Assembly (NCBI GenBank): GCA_965370435.1
Contig: CBDUUP010000252.1
Location: forward strand, 1-6,813
Source: CBDUUP01 sp965370435
GTDB lineage: Bacteria; Chloroflexota; Anaerolineae; Anaerolineales; UBA11579
Reading direction: 5' to 3'
DNA length: 6,813 nucleotides
Position numbers and translations under genes: made by a program. Each line of letters begins with the position of its first letter. The stretch's first letter is position 1. The notes below the pieces were generated by a model. It was not told the origin of the DNA. It worked only from the letters and a program-made list of their open reading frames with translations, and did not search any database. Of the stretch, positions 1-6,309 are shown piece by piece.

Positions 1-119
1 GGCGTATCGGTAGGCGTGGATGGTGGGGTATCGGTGAGAGTAGAAGTCGGCGTATCGGTGGGGGTAGACGTCGGTGTATCGGTGGGGGTGGAGGTCTCGG
101 TTGGGGTGGGGGTGTCTGT
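1..119 (-). repeat. Thr/Pro/Asp-rich stalk coding repeat
   Basis: Low-complexity coding DNA built from ACC, CCG, GAT and ACG-type codons, giving repeated PTDTPTSTP units directly after the SdrD_B-like domain. Codons for the same residue vary, so the amino acid pattern rather than the exact DNA appears to be kept. Such stalks are common in extracellular proteins of Chloroflexota and are often extended spacers. The repeat continues beyond the window edge. Confidence 0.8.
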
Positions 120-956
120 CGGGATCAAATACATCCCTGCATCCCAGGAGGCGTCATTCTCCCTGAAGGTGAGATAGGTAGTGGCGGTCATTCCCGTGGA
201 CGTGTCGGGGTCGCTGTCCAGGGCATCGTCGCCCCCCTGGTCTTGGGAACTGAATTGATATCCGGCGGGCAGGGTGAACTTGATATAGTAATTGCCGGGG
301 ACGATCTCGGTGAAGCTGTAGGAGCCATCCCCGGCGGTGGTGGTGGTGTCCACCAGGCTGTCGCCGCTGTCGTAGAGTTCGACGGTCACGCCGCTCAACC
401 CTGATTCGCCCCCCTCCTGCACCCCGTCGGCGTCCAGATCATCCCACACGAAGTCGCCCAGGGAGGCGGAGCTATCGAACACATAAGCCGAACCGGAGTC
501 GGCGCTGAGGCCGTCACCCAACCTGGCCCCCACCAGGACGATGTCCCCGTCCACGGCGACGGAGTAGCCAAATTCGTCATCGGTGGCAGCGTCGGAGGCG
601 ACTAGCTTTTTTATCTCGCCCCAGTTGGCGGTCCCGCCCTGGTCCCGCCCGAAGAGATAGGCTGAGCCAGACTTGGAGCCGCCGTCGTCTTCGCCTATGG
701 CTCCCACCAGGGCGATATCCCCGTTGAGAGCCACTGCCCTGATGCTGAAATAATCACTCGCCGCGCCGTCGGAGGCGGTGATCTTTTTCACCTCTCCCCA
801 GTTGTCGGCCCCGCCCTGGTCCCGCTCGAATATGTATGCCGAGCCGGAGTCGGTGGCGGTGTCGTCATCCCAGGGCGCCCCTACCAGGGCGGTGTCCCCG
901 CTGAGGGCGACGGAAATGCCGAAACTGTCACCCGCCGCGCCGTCGGAAGGGGAGAT
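1..956 (-). CDS. FG-GAP_2 / SdrD_B-domain surface protein, 3' portion (frameshifted, runs off the window)
   Basis: This frame is open from the A8 tract to the window edge (318 codons, no stop) and continues the upstream gene after a one-base shift. In order it encodes propeller blades 5, 6 and 7 (956-468). Next comes an SdrD_B-like beta-sandwich (467-120), recognisable from GDFVWDDLDADGVQEGGE, SGVTVELYDS, TTAGDGSYSFTEIVPGNYY, FTLPAGYQF, DQGGDDALDSDPD and the closing ENDASWDAGMYL. Last is a Thr/Pro/Asp/Ser-rich stalk (119-1) of PTDTPTSTP-type units. SdrD_B modules are calcium-stabilised domains in bacterial surface proteins, and Thr/Pro stalks usually space a domain from the cell surface or lead to further domains. 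I see no convincing ribosome binding site or start in this part, so it is probably not translated by itself. With the frame restored the product exceeds 618 aa; its C-terminus, and any anchor, lie outside the window. It could be an inactivated gene, a slippage-dependent gene or a gene with a sequencing error. Confidence 0.8.
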   Translation of the reverse strand, partial: MSPSDGAAGDSFGISVALSGDTALVGAPWDDDTATDSGSAYIFERDQGGADNWGEVKKITASDGAASDYFSIRAVALNGDIALVGAIGEDDGGSKSGSAYLFGRDQGGTANWGEIKKLVASDAATDDEFGYSVAVDGDIVLVGARLGDGLSADSGSAYVFDSSASLGDFVWDDLDADGVQEGGESGLSGVTVELYDSGDSLVDTTTTAGDGSYSFTEIVPGNYYIKFTLPAGYQFSSQDQGGDDALDSDPDTSTGMTATTYLTFRENDASWDAGMYLIPTDTPTPTETSTPTDTPTSTPTDTPTSTLTDTPPSTPTDT

Positions 957-1644
957 TTTTTTTCACCTGGCCCCAGTTTCCGGCCCCGCCCTGGTCCCGC
1001 TCGAATATGTATGCCGAGCCGGAGTTTGCGCCGTTGTCGTCGTCAAAATTCGCCCCTATCAGAGCTGTGTCCCCGCTGAGGGCGACGTCGTGCCCGAAAT
1101 AGTCTTGCATTGCGGGGTCGGAAGCGGTGAGTTTTTTCGCCTGTCCCCAGTTGTCGGTTCCGCCCTGGTCCCGCTCGAAGATGTAGGCCGAGCCGGAAGC
1201 AGTGGCGATGTCGTCATCGAACCTGGCCCCAACCAGGGCAGTATCCCCACTGAGAGCGACGACTGCGCCGAAATTGTCACCCGCCGCGCCGTCGGAAGCG
1301 GTGAGCCTTTTCACCTGTCCCCAATTGTCGGCTCCACCCTGGTCCCGCTCGAATATGTATGCAGCGCCGGAGGAACTGCCGTTCGCGTCATCGCCAAAGG
1401 CCCCCACCAGGGCGGTGTCCCCGCTGAGAGCGACAGCTATCCCGAAGTTGTCACCCGCCGTTACGGAGATGGAGATGAATTTTATCACCCACCCCCAATT
1501 GTCGGCCCCTCCCTGGTCCCGCTCGAATATGTATACCGCGCCTTGGCTGTTATCATATGGCGCTCCCACCAGGGCGGTGTCCCCGCTGACGGCGACAGCT
1601 ATGCCGAATCGGTCATCCGCCGCTCCGTCGAAGGCGGTGAGTTC
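468..1644 (-). repeat. Seven tandem FG-GAP_2 repeats (about 171-177 bp period)
   Basis: Blade limits on the minus strand are about 1644-1477, 1476-1306, 1305-1132, 1131-958, 956-783, 782-606 and 605-468. Blades 3-5 are 58 residues each and nearly interchangeable. Blade 2 opens with a divergent ISISVTAGDN, blade 6 has FGRDQGG in place of FERDQGG, and blade 7 stops after SGSAYVFDSS. The DNA is also repetitive: the stretch for FERDQGG and the one for SGDTALVGA recur with few changes. Seven units fit a closed seven-bladed propeller of the integrin-alpha kind. This depends on bridging the frameshift between blades 4 and 5. Confidence 0.88.
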
Positions 1645-1857
1645 GACATCCTCGGTGGCAGGAACCAAAGCATCTGGGCCAAGGGCCTCTTGGATGGCGG
1701 CCTGCAGGCCGGGGGTGATCTGGTCGCTTTCCTGGCTGGGGTTGGCGGCGGCAAGGCCCGCGATGTTGTCGAATACACTCATGAGGAACGTACTCAACAA
1801 TGCCACTACGAGCATCACCCGCATGGATAGAACTAGACGCTTTTTGACGGTAGCCAT
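928..1857 (-). CDS. Secreted FG-GAP_2 beta-propeller protein, 5' portion ending at a frameshift
   Basis: Encodes 309 aa as read. Residues 1-9 are basic (ATVKKR); residues 10-36 are hydrophobic and end in AGLAAA, a Sec-type signal peptide with likely cleavage near residue 36. A short linker with an acidic helix (about 40-70) leads into four tandem blades of about 58 aa (from residue 72). Each has the pattern FG..VALSGDTALVGA, an Asp-rich loop, SGSAYIFERDQGG and NWGQVKK, matching the FG-GAP_2 type of integrin-like propeller repeat. After the fourth VKK the frame enters an A8 tract and gives a short unrelated tail (NLPFRRRGG) and a stop. Removing one A restores the repeat pattern, so this is the front part of one gene that continues at 956-1. 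I chose the ATG at 1857 because AGGAG lies 10 nt upstream, the signal peptide starts there and a sigma-70-like promoter precedes it. An in-frame ATG at 2046 would add 63 residues read through a terminator hairpin. Predicted to act outside the cell; ligand unknown. Confidence 0.85.
   Translation of the reverse strand: MATVKKRLVLSMRVMLVVALLSTFLMSVFDNIAGLAAANPSQESDQITPGLQAAIQEALGPDALVPATEDVELTAFDGAADDRFGIAVAVSGDTALVGAPYDNSQGAVYIFERDQGGADNWGWVIKFISISVTAGDNFGIAVALSGDTALVGAFGDDANGSSSGAAYIFERDQGGADNWGQVKRLTASDGAAGDNFGAVVALSGDTALVGARFDDDIATASGSAYIFERDQGGTDNWGQAKKLTASDPAMQDYFGHDVALSGDTALIGANFDDDNGANSGSAYIFERDQGGAGNWGQVKKNLPFRRRGG
956..963 (-). other. A8 homopolymer carrying a +1 frameshift
   Basis: On the coding strand the sequence reads GTG AAA AAA AAT CTC. 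With seven A it would read GTG AAA AAA ATC TCC CCT TCC GAC, giving VKKISPSDGAAGD, which is exactly the expected blade junction (compare VKKITASDGAASD at the next junction). The other junctions use AAAAAG or shorter A runs. The single extra base explains the change of frame entirely. The sequence alone cannot tell a real mutation or phase-variable tract from a read error or transcriptional slippage site. Confidence 0.9.
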
Positions 1858-1867
1858 GAATTCTCTT

Positions 1868-1872
1868 CTCCT
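1868..1872 (-). promoter_or_regulatory. Ribosome binding site of the propeller gene
   Basis: AGGAG on the minus strand lies 10 nt before the ATG at 1857, inside a purine-rich run (GAGGAGAAGAG). It supports this start over the upstream in-frame ATG at 2046. Confidence 0.7.
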
Positions 1873-1916
1873 CTGTGACGAAAGCGAACGAAAAGCTGAT
1901 TGTGCTGTTATGGAAG

Positions 1917-1931
1917 GCCCCCCAAGGGGGC
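1917..1931 (-). other. GC hairpin at the 5' end of the propeller mRNA
   Basis: The leader contains GCCCCC-TTG-GGGGGC, a six-pair all-GC stem with a three-base loop. It would lie within about 10-20 nt of the predicted transcript start. It has no U tract after it, so it is not an intrinsic terminator. A 5' stem can protect mRNA from decay, but no such role is shown here. Confidence 0.45.
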
Positions 1932-1941
1932 TAACTTGTAT

Positions 1942-1970
1942 AGAATACCTCAGTATAGGATACGTGTCAA
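1942..1970 (-). promoter_or_regulatory. Sigma-70-like promoter of the propeller gene
   Basis: On the minus strand a perfect TTGACA (1970-1965) is followed after exactly 17 nt by TATTCT (1947-1942), a 4/6 match to TATAAT. It lies downstream of the intrinsic terminator of the preceding gene and would give a leader of roughly 75-80 nt before the ATG at 1857. Position, spacing and the perfect -35 make this the best promoter candidate in the window. Confidence 0.65.
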
Positions 1971-1980
1971 TATATTTCCC

Positions 1981-2025
1981 TAAAATGAAAAACGAAACCG
2001 CGGGCCGTTTCCAGACCGCGGTTTC
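1981..2025 (-). terminator. Intrinsic terminator after the demethylase gene
   Basis: A perfect 10-bp stem GAAACCGCGG / CCGCGGTTTC (2025-2016 and 2003-1994) closes a 12-nt loop and is followed on the minus strand by GTTTTTCATTTTA. It lies about 85 nt after the demethylase stop and just before the propeller promoter, so it separates the two transcription units. Confidence 0.8.
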
Positions 2026-2030
2026 TTGAT

Positions 2031-2048
2031 CGTTGAAATGTTTCAACG
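2031..2048. repeat. Perfect 18-nt palindrome
   Basis: CGTTGAAATGTTTCAACG has two 8-nt arms around a central TG. It lies 5 nt before the terminator stem as read on the minus strand, and about 60 nt upstream of the -35 box of the propeller promoter. It could be an operator for a dimeric regulator or a second hairpin in the demethylase 3' UTR. Sequence alone does not decide. Confidence 0.55.
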
Positions 2049-2108
2049 TGTAAACGTTCTAACGCTAACTCCCGTCCCAATCCCTCGTCACCGGCAGCAA
2101 TCTGCGAG

Positions 2109-4589
2109 TTAAGACCGCACCCGCTCGTTCTTGGGATCGTACAAAGGCCGCAAAGAGACACGGGCCGGGAATCGCTGGCTGGCGACCTTGATCTCATACT
2201 TTCCGTTCCTGATATATTTGGCGGTCACGCCCTCCTTCTCATTCTCTACGTGTCCGGCGCCAATCGCCCCGCCCAGGGTGTGCCCGTAGGCCCCGGCCAT
2301 AACGTGGCCGACAAACTCCCCGTCCCGGTAGATGGGTTCATTGCCATAGAGCAGCGGTTCGGGGTCCTCCAGCAGGAACTGCGCCAGGCGGTACGTGGGC
2401 GGGCCGCTCTCCTTGCGCTTCAAGAGCGCCTCCCTCCCGATGAAGCCGCCGGGCTTATCGTAATCGACAAAGTAGTTCAACCCCACATTCAACGGCGTGT
2501 CGGTGTTGTCAATGTCTCCGGCGAAATCCCGGTAGCCCTTCTCTATGCGCAGGGAATCCAACGCCTGCAGCCCGGCGAATTTCATCCCCACCTCCTCCCC
2601 GGCCTCCACCAGGCGGTCGAAGACCGGCAGGGCGAACCCCGGGGGTATGTACAGCTCCCAGCCCAACTCGCCCACGTAAGTGACCCGCAGGGCCTTGACC
2701 AGCGCATAACCGATGTCAATCTCCTGCATGGTGAGGTAGGGGAAAGCCTGGTTGGACACGTCGGCATTGGTGACCTTGCTCAACACCTCCCGTGACTTGG
2801 GTCCCTGGAGGTTGAGGGTCACTTCCCCGGCGGACACGTCGGTGACGAAGGCGTGCGCCTCCGGCGGGATGTTGCGCTTCAGCCAGGCGTAGACCTGCGT
2901 CCGAGTCCCCTCCGCGGTGATGACGTAATACACGTCCTCCGCCAGACGGGTGACGGTCAGGTCGGCCACGATGGTGCCTTGCTCGCTCAACCATTGGGTG
3001 TAGACAATGCGCCCCACCGGCACCGAGACGTTGTTGGCGCAGATGCGGTTGAGAACCTTCTCCGCCTCCCGCCCCTGGACCAGGAACTTCGCAAACACAG
3101 TGTAATCCATCAAGATCACACCTTCCCTGGCGGCGCGGTGTTCGGCGGCGGCGTATTCAAACCAGTTCTGCCGCTTCCAGGAATACTCGACCTTCGGCTC
3201 CACGCCCTCCGGGGCAAACCAATCGGCATACTCCCACCCGGCATATTGGCCGAAGTAAGCCCCTGCCTGGGCCATCCGGTCATAGAAGGGCGATCTGCGC
3301 ACATCACGAGCCTTCTCCGCCTGGAAGTTGGGCCAACTGGCGTGGAACATCCAGCCCAACAGTTCTTCGGTGCGGTCGTGCAGGTATTGGGGGGTTTTCT
3401 CCCAGCTCTGCATGCGGGCGATGTCTATCTCGCTGGTGTCCACGGAGGGGTATCCATCCACCATCCATTGGGCGAGGACCTGCCCCGCCCCGCCCCCCAG
3501 CAGGACGCCCAGCGAGTTGAACCCGGCGGCCACGTAGTAATTCTTCAACTCCGGCGCTTCACCCATCAAGGGACTCATATCCGGGGTGAAGCTCTCCGGC
3601 CCGCAGAAGAATTTGTGCACCCCGGCCTCTTGGGCCGCCGGGATGCGTTCCAGGGCCTTTTCCAGGAAAGGCATCATGCGGTCCCAATCCGGCGCAATTT
3701 CGCCGAAGCTAAAATCTTTGGGGATGCCCTTCATCCCCCAGGGGCCGGCCACCGGCTCGAAGAGGCCCAGCAGCAGTCCCCCGGTCTCCTCCCGGAAGTA
3801 GGAGTAATTCTTAACGTCTTCCACAATGGGCAGGTCCCGCTGCATCCCCTCGATCGGCTCGGTGATGAGGTAATAGTGTTCGGCGGCGTGCAGGGGGACG
3901 TTGACCCCCGCCATCTGGCCCAATTCCCGGGCCCACATCCCGCCGCAGTTGACGACGTACTCGGCCTGGATGGTTCCCCGGTTGGTGACTACCCCGGTCA
4001 CCCGGCCCTTCTCCTGGGTGATCCCGGTGACTTGAGTCCCTTCCAGGATATTTACCCCGCCCATCCGCGCGCCCTTGGCCAGGGATAAGGTGAGGTCCAC
4101 GGGGTTGGCGCGGCCATCCTCGGCGGTGATGAACCCGGCCAGGACCTTGCTGGTGTCCATCAACGGCCACATCTTCTTGACCTCCGCGGTGGAGATCTCT
4201 TCCGTAATGACCCCGAACCCGCGCGCAAAGTCCGCCGACCGGCGGAGTTCTTCCAATTCTTCTTGGTCGCAGGCGATCACCAGGACGCCGATAGGCATGA
4301 AGCCGGTGCCCTGCCCGGTCTCTTCCTCCAGCCGGGCGTAGAGTTCCCGGGTGTACTTTGCCATGTTGATGGAGGTTTCGGACGTAAAGCCCCCACTGAC
4401 AATCAGTCCGGCGGCGTGCCAGGTGGTCCCGGCGGTCAGTTCCGAGCGTTCCAAAAGGACGACGTCTTTCCAACCGAGTTTGGGTAGATGGTAAGCGACG
4501 CTGCATCCGATCACGCCGCCCCCGATGATGACCACTTGGGCCTGGGTGGGGAAGGTGTCCGGTGACTGTGTAGACTTCGCGCTAGACAT
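2109..4589 (-). CDS. FAD-dependent oxidoreductase with GcvT-like domain (dimethylglycine/sarcosine dehydrogenase family)
   Basis: Encodes 826 aa, about the length of dimethylglycine dehydrogenase. Residues 19-47 form the FAD-binding Rossmann fold (VVIIGGGVIGCS, ending in VVLLER with the ribose-binding Glu47). TAGTTWHAAGL (53-62) matches the family segment whose His carries covalent FAD in dimethylglycine dehydrogenase, here His58. The DAO domain ends near 376 (GFNSLGVLLGGGAGQ). A FAO_M-like linker and HxGWEYADWF-type stretch follow (about 380-460). The GcvT-like folate-binding domain spans about 474-705, with NNVSVPVGRIVYTQ, an acidic residue at Asp543 in IVADLTV, YVGELGWELY and ALDSLRIEKGYR. 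The GcvT C-terminal barrel is about 730-815. Family members oxidise N-methyl groups and pass the formaldehyde unit to tetrahydrofolate. Substrate here (dimethylglycine, sarcosine or another N-methyl compound) cannot be fixed. There is no N-terminal mitochondrial-type or Sec signal, so it is cytoplasmic. AGGAGG lies 7 nt before the ATG. It stands alone, with its own promoter-like region and terminator. Confidence 0.92.
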   Translation of the reverse strand: MSSAKSTQSPDTFPTQAQVVIIGGGVIGCSVAYHLPKLGWKDVVLLERSELTAGTTWHAAGLIVSGGFTSETSINMAKYTRELYARLEEETGQGTGFMPIGVLVIACDQEELEELRRSADFARGFGVITEEISTAEVKKMWPLMDTSKVLAGFITAEDGRANPVDLTLSLAKGARMGGVNILEGTQVTGITQEKGRVTGVVTNRGTIQAEYVVNCGGMWARELGQMAGVNVPLHAAEHYYLITEPIEGMQRDLPIVEDVKNYSYFREETGGLLLGLFEPVAGPWGMKGIPKDFSFGEIAPDWDRMMPFLEKALERIPAAQEAGVHKFFCGPESFTPDMSPLMGEAPELKNYYVAAGFNSLGVLLGGGAGQVLAQWMVDGYPSVDTSEIDIARMQSWEKTPQYLHDRTEELLGWMFHASWPNFQAEKARDVRRSPFYDRMAQAGAYFGQYAGWEYADWFAPEGVEPKVEYSWKRQNWFEYAAAEHRAAREGVILMDYTVFAKFLVQGREAEKVLNRICANNVSVPVGRIVYTQWLSEQGTIVADLTVTRLAEDVYYVITAEGTRTQVYAWLKRNIPPEAHAFVTDVSAGEVTLNLQGPKSREVLSKVTNADVSNQAFPYLTMQEIDIGYALVKALRVTYVGELGWELYIPPGFALPVFDRLVEAGEEVGMKFAGLQALDSLRIEKGYRDFAGDIDNTDTPLNVGLNYFVDYDKPGGFIGREALLKRKESGPPTYRLAQFLLEDPEPLLYGNEPIYRDGEFVGHVMAGAYGHTLGGAIGAGHVENEKEGVTAKYIRNGKYEIKVASQRFPARVSLRPLYDPKNERVRS

Positions 4590-4596
4590 GGATCCG

Positions 4597-4602
4597 CCTC
4601 CT
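4597..4602 (-). promoter_or_regulatory. Consensus ribosome binding site of the demethylase gene
   Basis: A full AGGAGG on the minus strand with a 7-nt spacer to the ATG at 4589. It fixes the start and predicts strong translation. Confidence 0.85.
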
Positions 4603-4631
4603 GTGATTTGAGGTTATGAGTTTGCTGACCA

Positions 4632-4669
4632 ATTATAAAGTATCGGTATCCAAAACTGGTTTCCCAGTT
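4632..4669 (-). promoter_or_regulatory. Promoter region of the demethylase gene with operator-like inverted repeat
   Basis: A perfect TATAAT lies at 4637-4632 on the minus strand, about 43 nt before the ATG. No good -35 box exists at 16-18 nt. The place is taken instead by the inverted repeat AACTGG-gaaa-CCAGTT (4669-4654). GATACC direct repeats flank it (4675-4670 and 4650-4645), the second followed by GATAC next to the -10. A strong -10, a weak -35 and symmetrical repeats fit an activator-dependent or regulated promoter, which would suit a substrate-induced catabolic gene. The regulator is not in the window. Confidence 0.45.
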
Positions 4670-4697
4670 GGTATCAAATCTCCCGCCGCGCGCATTC

Positions 4698-4760
4698 AGC
4701 CTTTAGGCGGCTCGGCGACTGAAGTCGCCTAAACTTTTACGAAGTCGGCCTTCGCCGACT
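4698..4760. repeat. Cluster of overlapping palindromes (REP-like or terminator)
   Basis: Three perfect inverted repeats are packed into 63 nt: AGTCGGC-cttc-GCCGACT (4743-4760), GGCGACT-ga-AGTCGCC (4714-4729), and TTTAGGCG/CGCCTAAA (4702-4709 with 4726-4733), the last two mutually exclusive. AGCC/GGCT (4698-4701 with 4709-4712) adds a weaker fourth. The motif CGACTGAA occurs twice. The cluster begins about 18 nt after the stop of the sulfatase-like gene on the minus strand and could stop or stabilise that transcript, but no U tract follows the stems directly. The look is that of a dispersed palindromic element. Confidence 0.55.
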
Positions 4761-4777
4761 GAATCTCTCCCCAACGA

Positions 4778-6277
4778 TTATTCCTCGCAGCCCTCCCGGG
4801 TGTCGGTGATTACATTGAATGTGAAAGGCTCTTTATAGGAGGAGTAGTATCCCACGTCTTCCAGCAAATCGTAGCTGCCGCCGAAATATTGGGAGAAGAT
4901 CAGGCGGAAGGAATTCACCGGCGAGATGCCGGGATAAAGATTCGAGGCGGCCTCACCAGGAAGATAGTAAGCGTTCAAGATCGCCATCCTCCCGCCCTTG
5001 TAGTCTTTCTTGGCCATGCCGCCGTGGTCTCCCTGGATGATGATGATGGGCGGGGTCTCCGAACCGGCGATGATCTTCTCTACCAGCGGCAGCACCCGGG
5101 AATTCACGTAGGCCACCTGGTCGTGATAGCCGGTGACCGAATACTGGTCGTCATCGAAGACGAACTCCCCTTCCGGGCTGAAGACGAAGGGAGGATGAGG
5201 GGCGAATACGTGGGCGAAGACAAACTTGGGGCCGGGAACCGATTGGATGCTCTCCAGCCCATCCAGGGTGAAGAGGACCTTGGCCCGGTGTTCGACGACG
5301 TAGGCCTTGACGTTGGGGGGGATCGCCTCCGGCGAGGCGGCGGCCAGGTCCATCAAGATGAGGCCCGCGGTGGTCTCGATCAACATGGATTCAAACAAAT
5401 TCATCCCCCTCAGGATGGACGGGGCGTCCTTCTGGCGGGCCAAATAGAGGTCGGCGTCCAGTATTTCGGTGGGCACAAAATCGGTCTCGAAGGCCACCAC
5501 GCTATATCCCAGGCTCTCGAACTGGCGGCGCACCACGCTCTGCTGGATGAATATCTCCAGGTCGTCTAGGTCCGCGCTCTCTTGGTTGGCCTGATCGTAA
5601 AACGCCGGCAGGTAGTCCATGTTCAGCGTAGAGGACAGGGAGAGGGTGGTCTGGGCATAGTTGCTCTGGCTGCACCGGGCCACGTAGAAACCCATCTCTT
5701 CCAGGCTCTCCAGGAAGGGCGCATTATCGAACTCATAAGCCTCCTGAAGGTAATCATCCCGGGTGTAGGCATCCAGGATGATGAAGTACACGTCGGGCAT
5801 GGGTTGGCCGTCCAGGATTTGGAGGTCTTGCAGCACGCTTTCTGCCTTGGGCAGCCGGGTTTGGGCTGTCAGGGCTTGAGCTTGAAAGACCATGATCTGA
5901 AACAAGGGAAAGGCCAACGCCAGAATCGAAATAATATTGAGGGTGAAGGTAGCCCCGCTCGGTTCCCGAAGTTTGCGCGCCACCCACCATATCCCAACCC
6001 CAAACGCCACCCCCCAGATCGGGACCAGCAAAAAATGTTTCTGTAAATCGGAAGCCTCCCCAAACGAGCCAAACACGTGCCCATAGGTGAAGAACAGCGC
6101 CACCGCCAACGAGCAAACCACCGCTGCCTTCCGCCAGCCGCCGAACAGCCAGCGCAAAAGCAGCAGCAGCGCGCCGGTCCCCAGGCTGGCGATCAGCAAT
6201 GGGCGGAAGCTGGCCGAGAGGCGAACCTGGCCCAGGTTAAAGGCCAGCAGAGCCAGCACCGCGTATGCGCTGAACAA
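4778..6277 (-). CDS. Membrane-anchored sulfatase-like (alkaline phosphatase superfamily) protein
   Basis: Encodes 499 aa from a TTG start at 6277. Five hydrophobic segments come first (about residues 2-18, 25-45, 50-70, 81-101 and 111-132), followed by a soluble domain expected outside the membrane. That domain has alkaline-phosphatase-superfamily features: VYFIILDAYTRDD with metal-ligand Asp169; SNYAQTTLSLSS (205-216), where the nucleophile is expected to be a Thr (210 or 211); HVFAPHPPF (356-364) and IIIIQGDHGG (411-420) with metal ligands Asp417 and His418. The CxPSR formylglycine motif of true sulfatases is absent, so a phosphoryl- or phosphodiester-transferase role, as in LtaS or EptA-like enzymes, is as likely as sulfate hydrolysis. 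The substrate is unknown, perhaps a cell-envelope glycan or lipid. It lies just after a methyltransferase gene and probably shares its mRNA. The TTG has no ribosome binding site. The frame stays open upstream and encodes IEKLKRVPLHPLLF, so the real start may be the ATA at 6313 (511 aa). Confidence 0.82.
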   Translation of the reverse strand: MFSAYAVLALLAFNLGQVRLSASFRPLLIASLGTGALLLLLRWLFGGWRKAAVVCSLAVALFFTYGHVFGSFGEASDLQKHFLLVPIWGVAFGVGIWWVARKLREPSGATFTLNIISILALAFPLFQIMVFQAQALTAQTRLPKAESVLQDLQILDGQPMPDVYFIILDAYTRDDYLQEAYEFDNAPFLESLEEMGFYVARCSQSNYAQTTLSLSSTLNMDYLPAFYDQANQESADLDDLEIFIQQSVVRRQFESLGYSVVAFETDFVPTEILDADLYLARQKDAPSILRGMNLFESMLIETTAGLILMDLAAASPEAIPPNVKAYVVEHRAKVLFTLDGLESIQSVPGPKFVFAHVFAPHPPFVFSPEGEFVFDDDQYSVTGYHDQVAYVNSRVLPLVEKIIAGSETPPIIIIQGDHGGMAKKDYKGGRMAILNAYYLPGEAASNLYPGISPVNSFRLIFSQYFGGSYDLLEDVGYYSSYKEPFTFNVITDTREGCEE

Positions 6278-6309
6278 GAGAGGGTGGAGCGGTACCCGCT
6301 TGAGCTTCT

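Noticed and set aside
395..580. Minus-strand 61-codon frame near the left edge
   Set aside because: It overlaps blade 7 and the SdrD_B-like domain in a different frame; composition is that of an out-of-frame reading.
468..1644. Regularly spaced repeats that might suggest a CRISPR array
   Set aside because: The period is about 174 bp, the repeats are in-frame coding units and there are no short identical repeats with unique spacers.
778..1830. Long plus-strand open frame of 350 codons with internal repeats
   Set aside because: It is the antisense shadow of the tandem propeller repeats; its repetitiveness comes from the minus-strand gene, and it has no ribosome binding site or recognisable domain.
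1202..2029. Plus-strand open frame of 275 codons across the propeller gene start
   Set aside because: Antisense shadow in another frame. It runs through the minus-strand promoter and terminator and has an odd, low-complexity composition.
1858..2046. N-terminal extension of the propeller protein to an ATG at 2046
   Set aside because: The extra 63 codons would cover an intrinsic terminator, a promoter and a ribosome binding site, and would bury the signal peptide. The ATG at 1857 explains all of these.
1967..2197. Minus-strand 76-codon frame between the demethylase and propeller genes
   Set aside because: It starts inside the demethylase end, crosses the palindrome and terminator, and shows no domain or ribosome binding site.
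2853..4088. Plus-strand open frame of 411 codons opposite the demethylase gene
   Set aside because: Shadow of a GC-rich, well-supported gene on the other strand. No family resemblance and no start signal.
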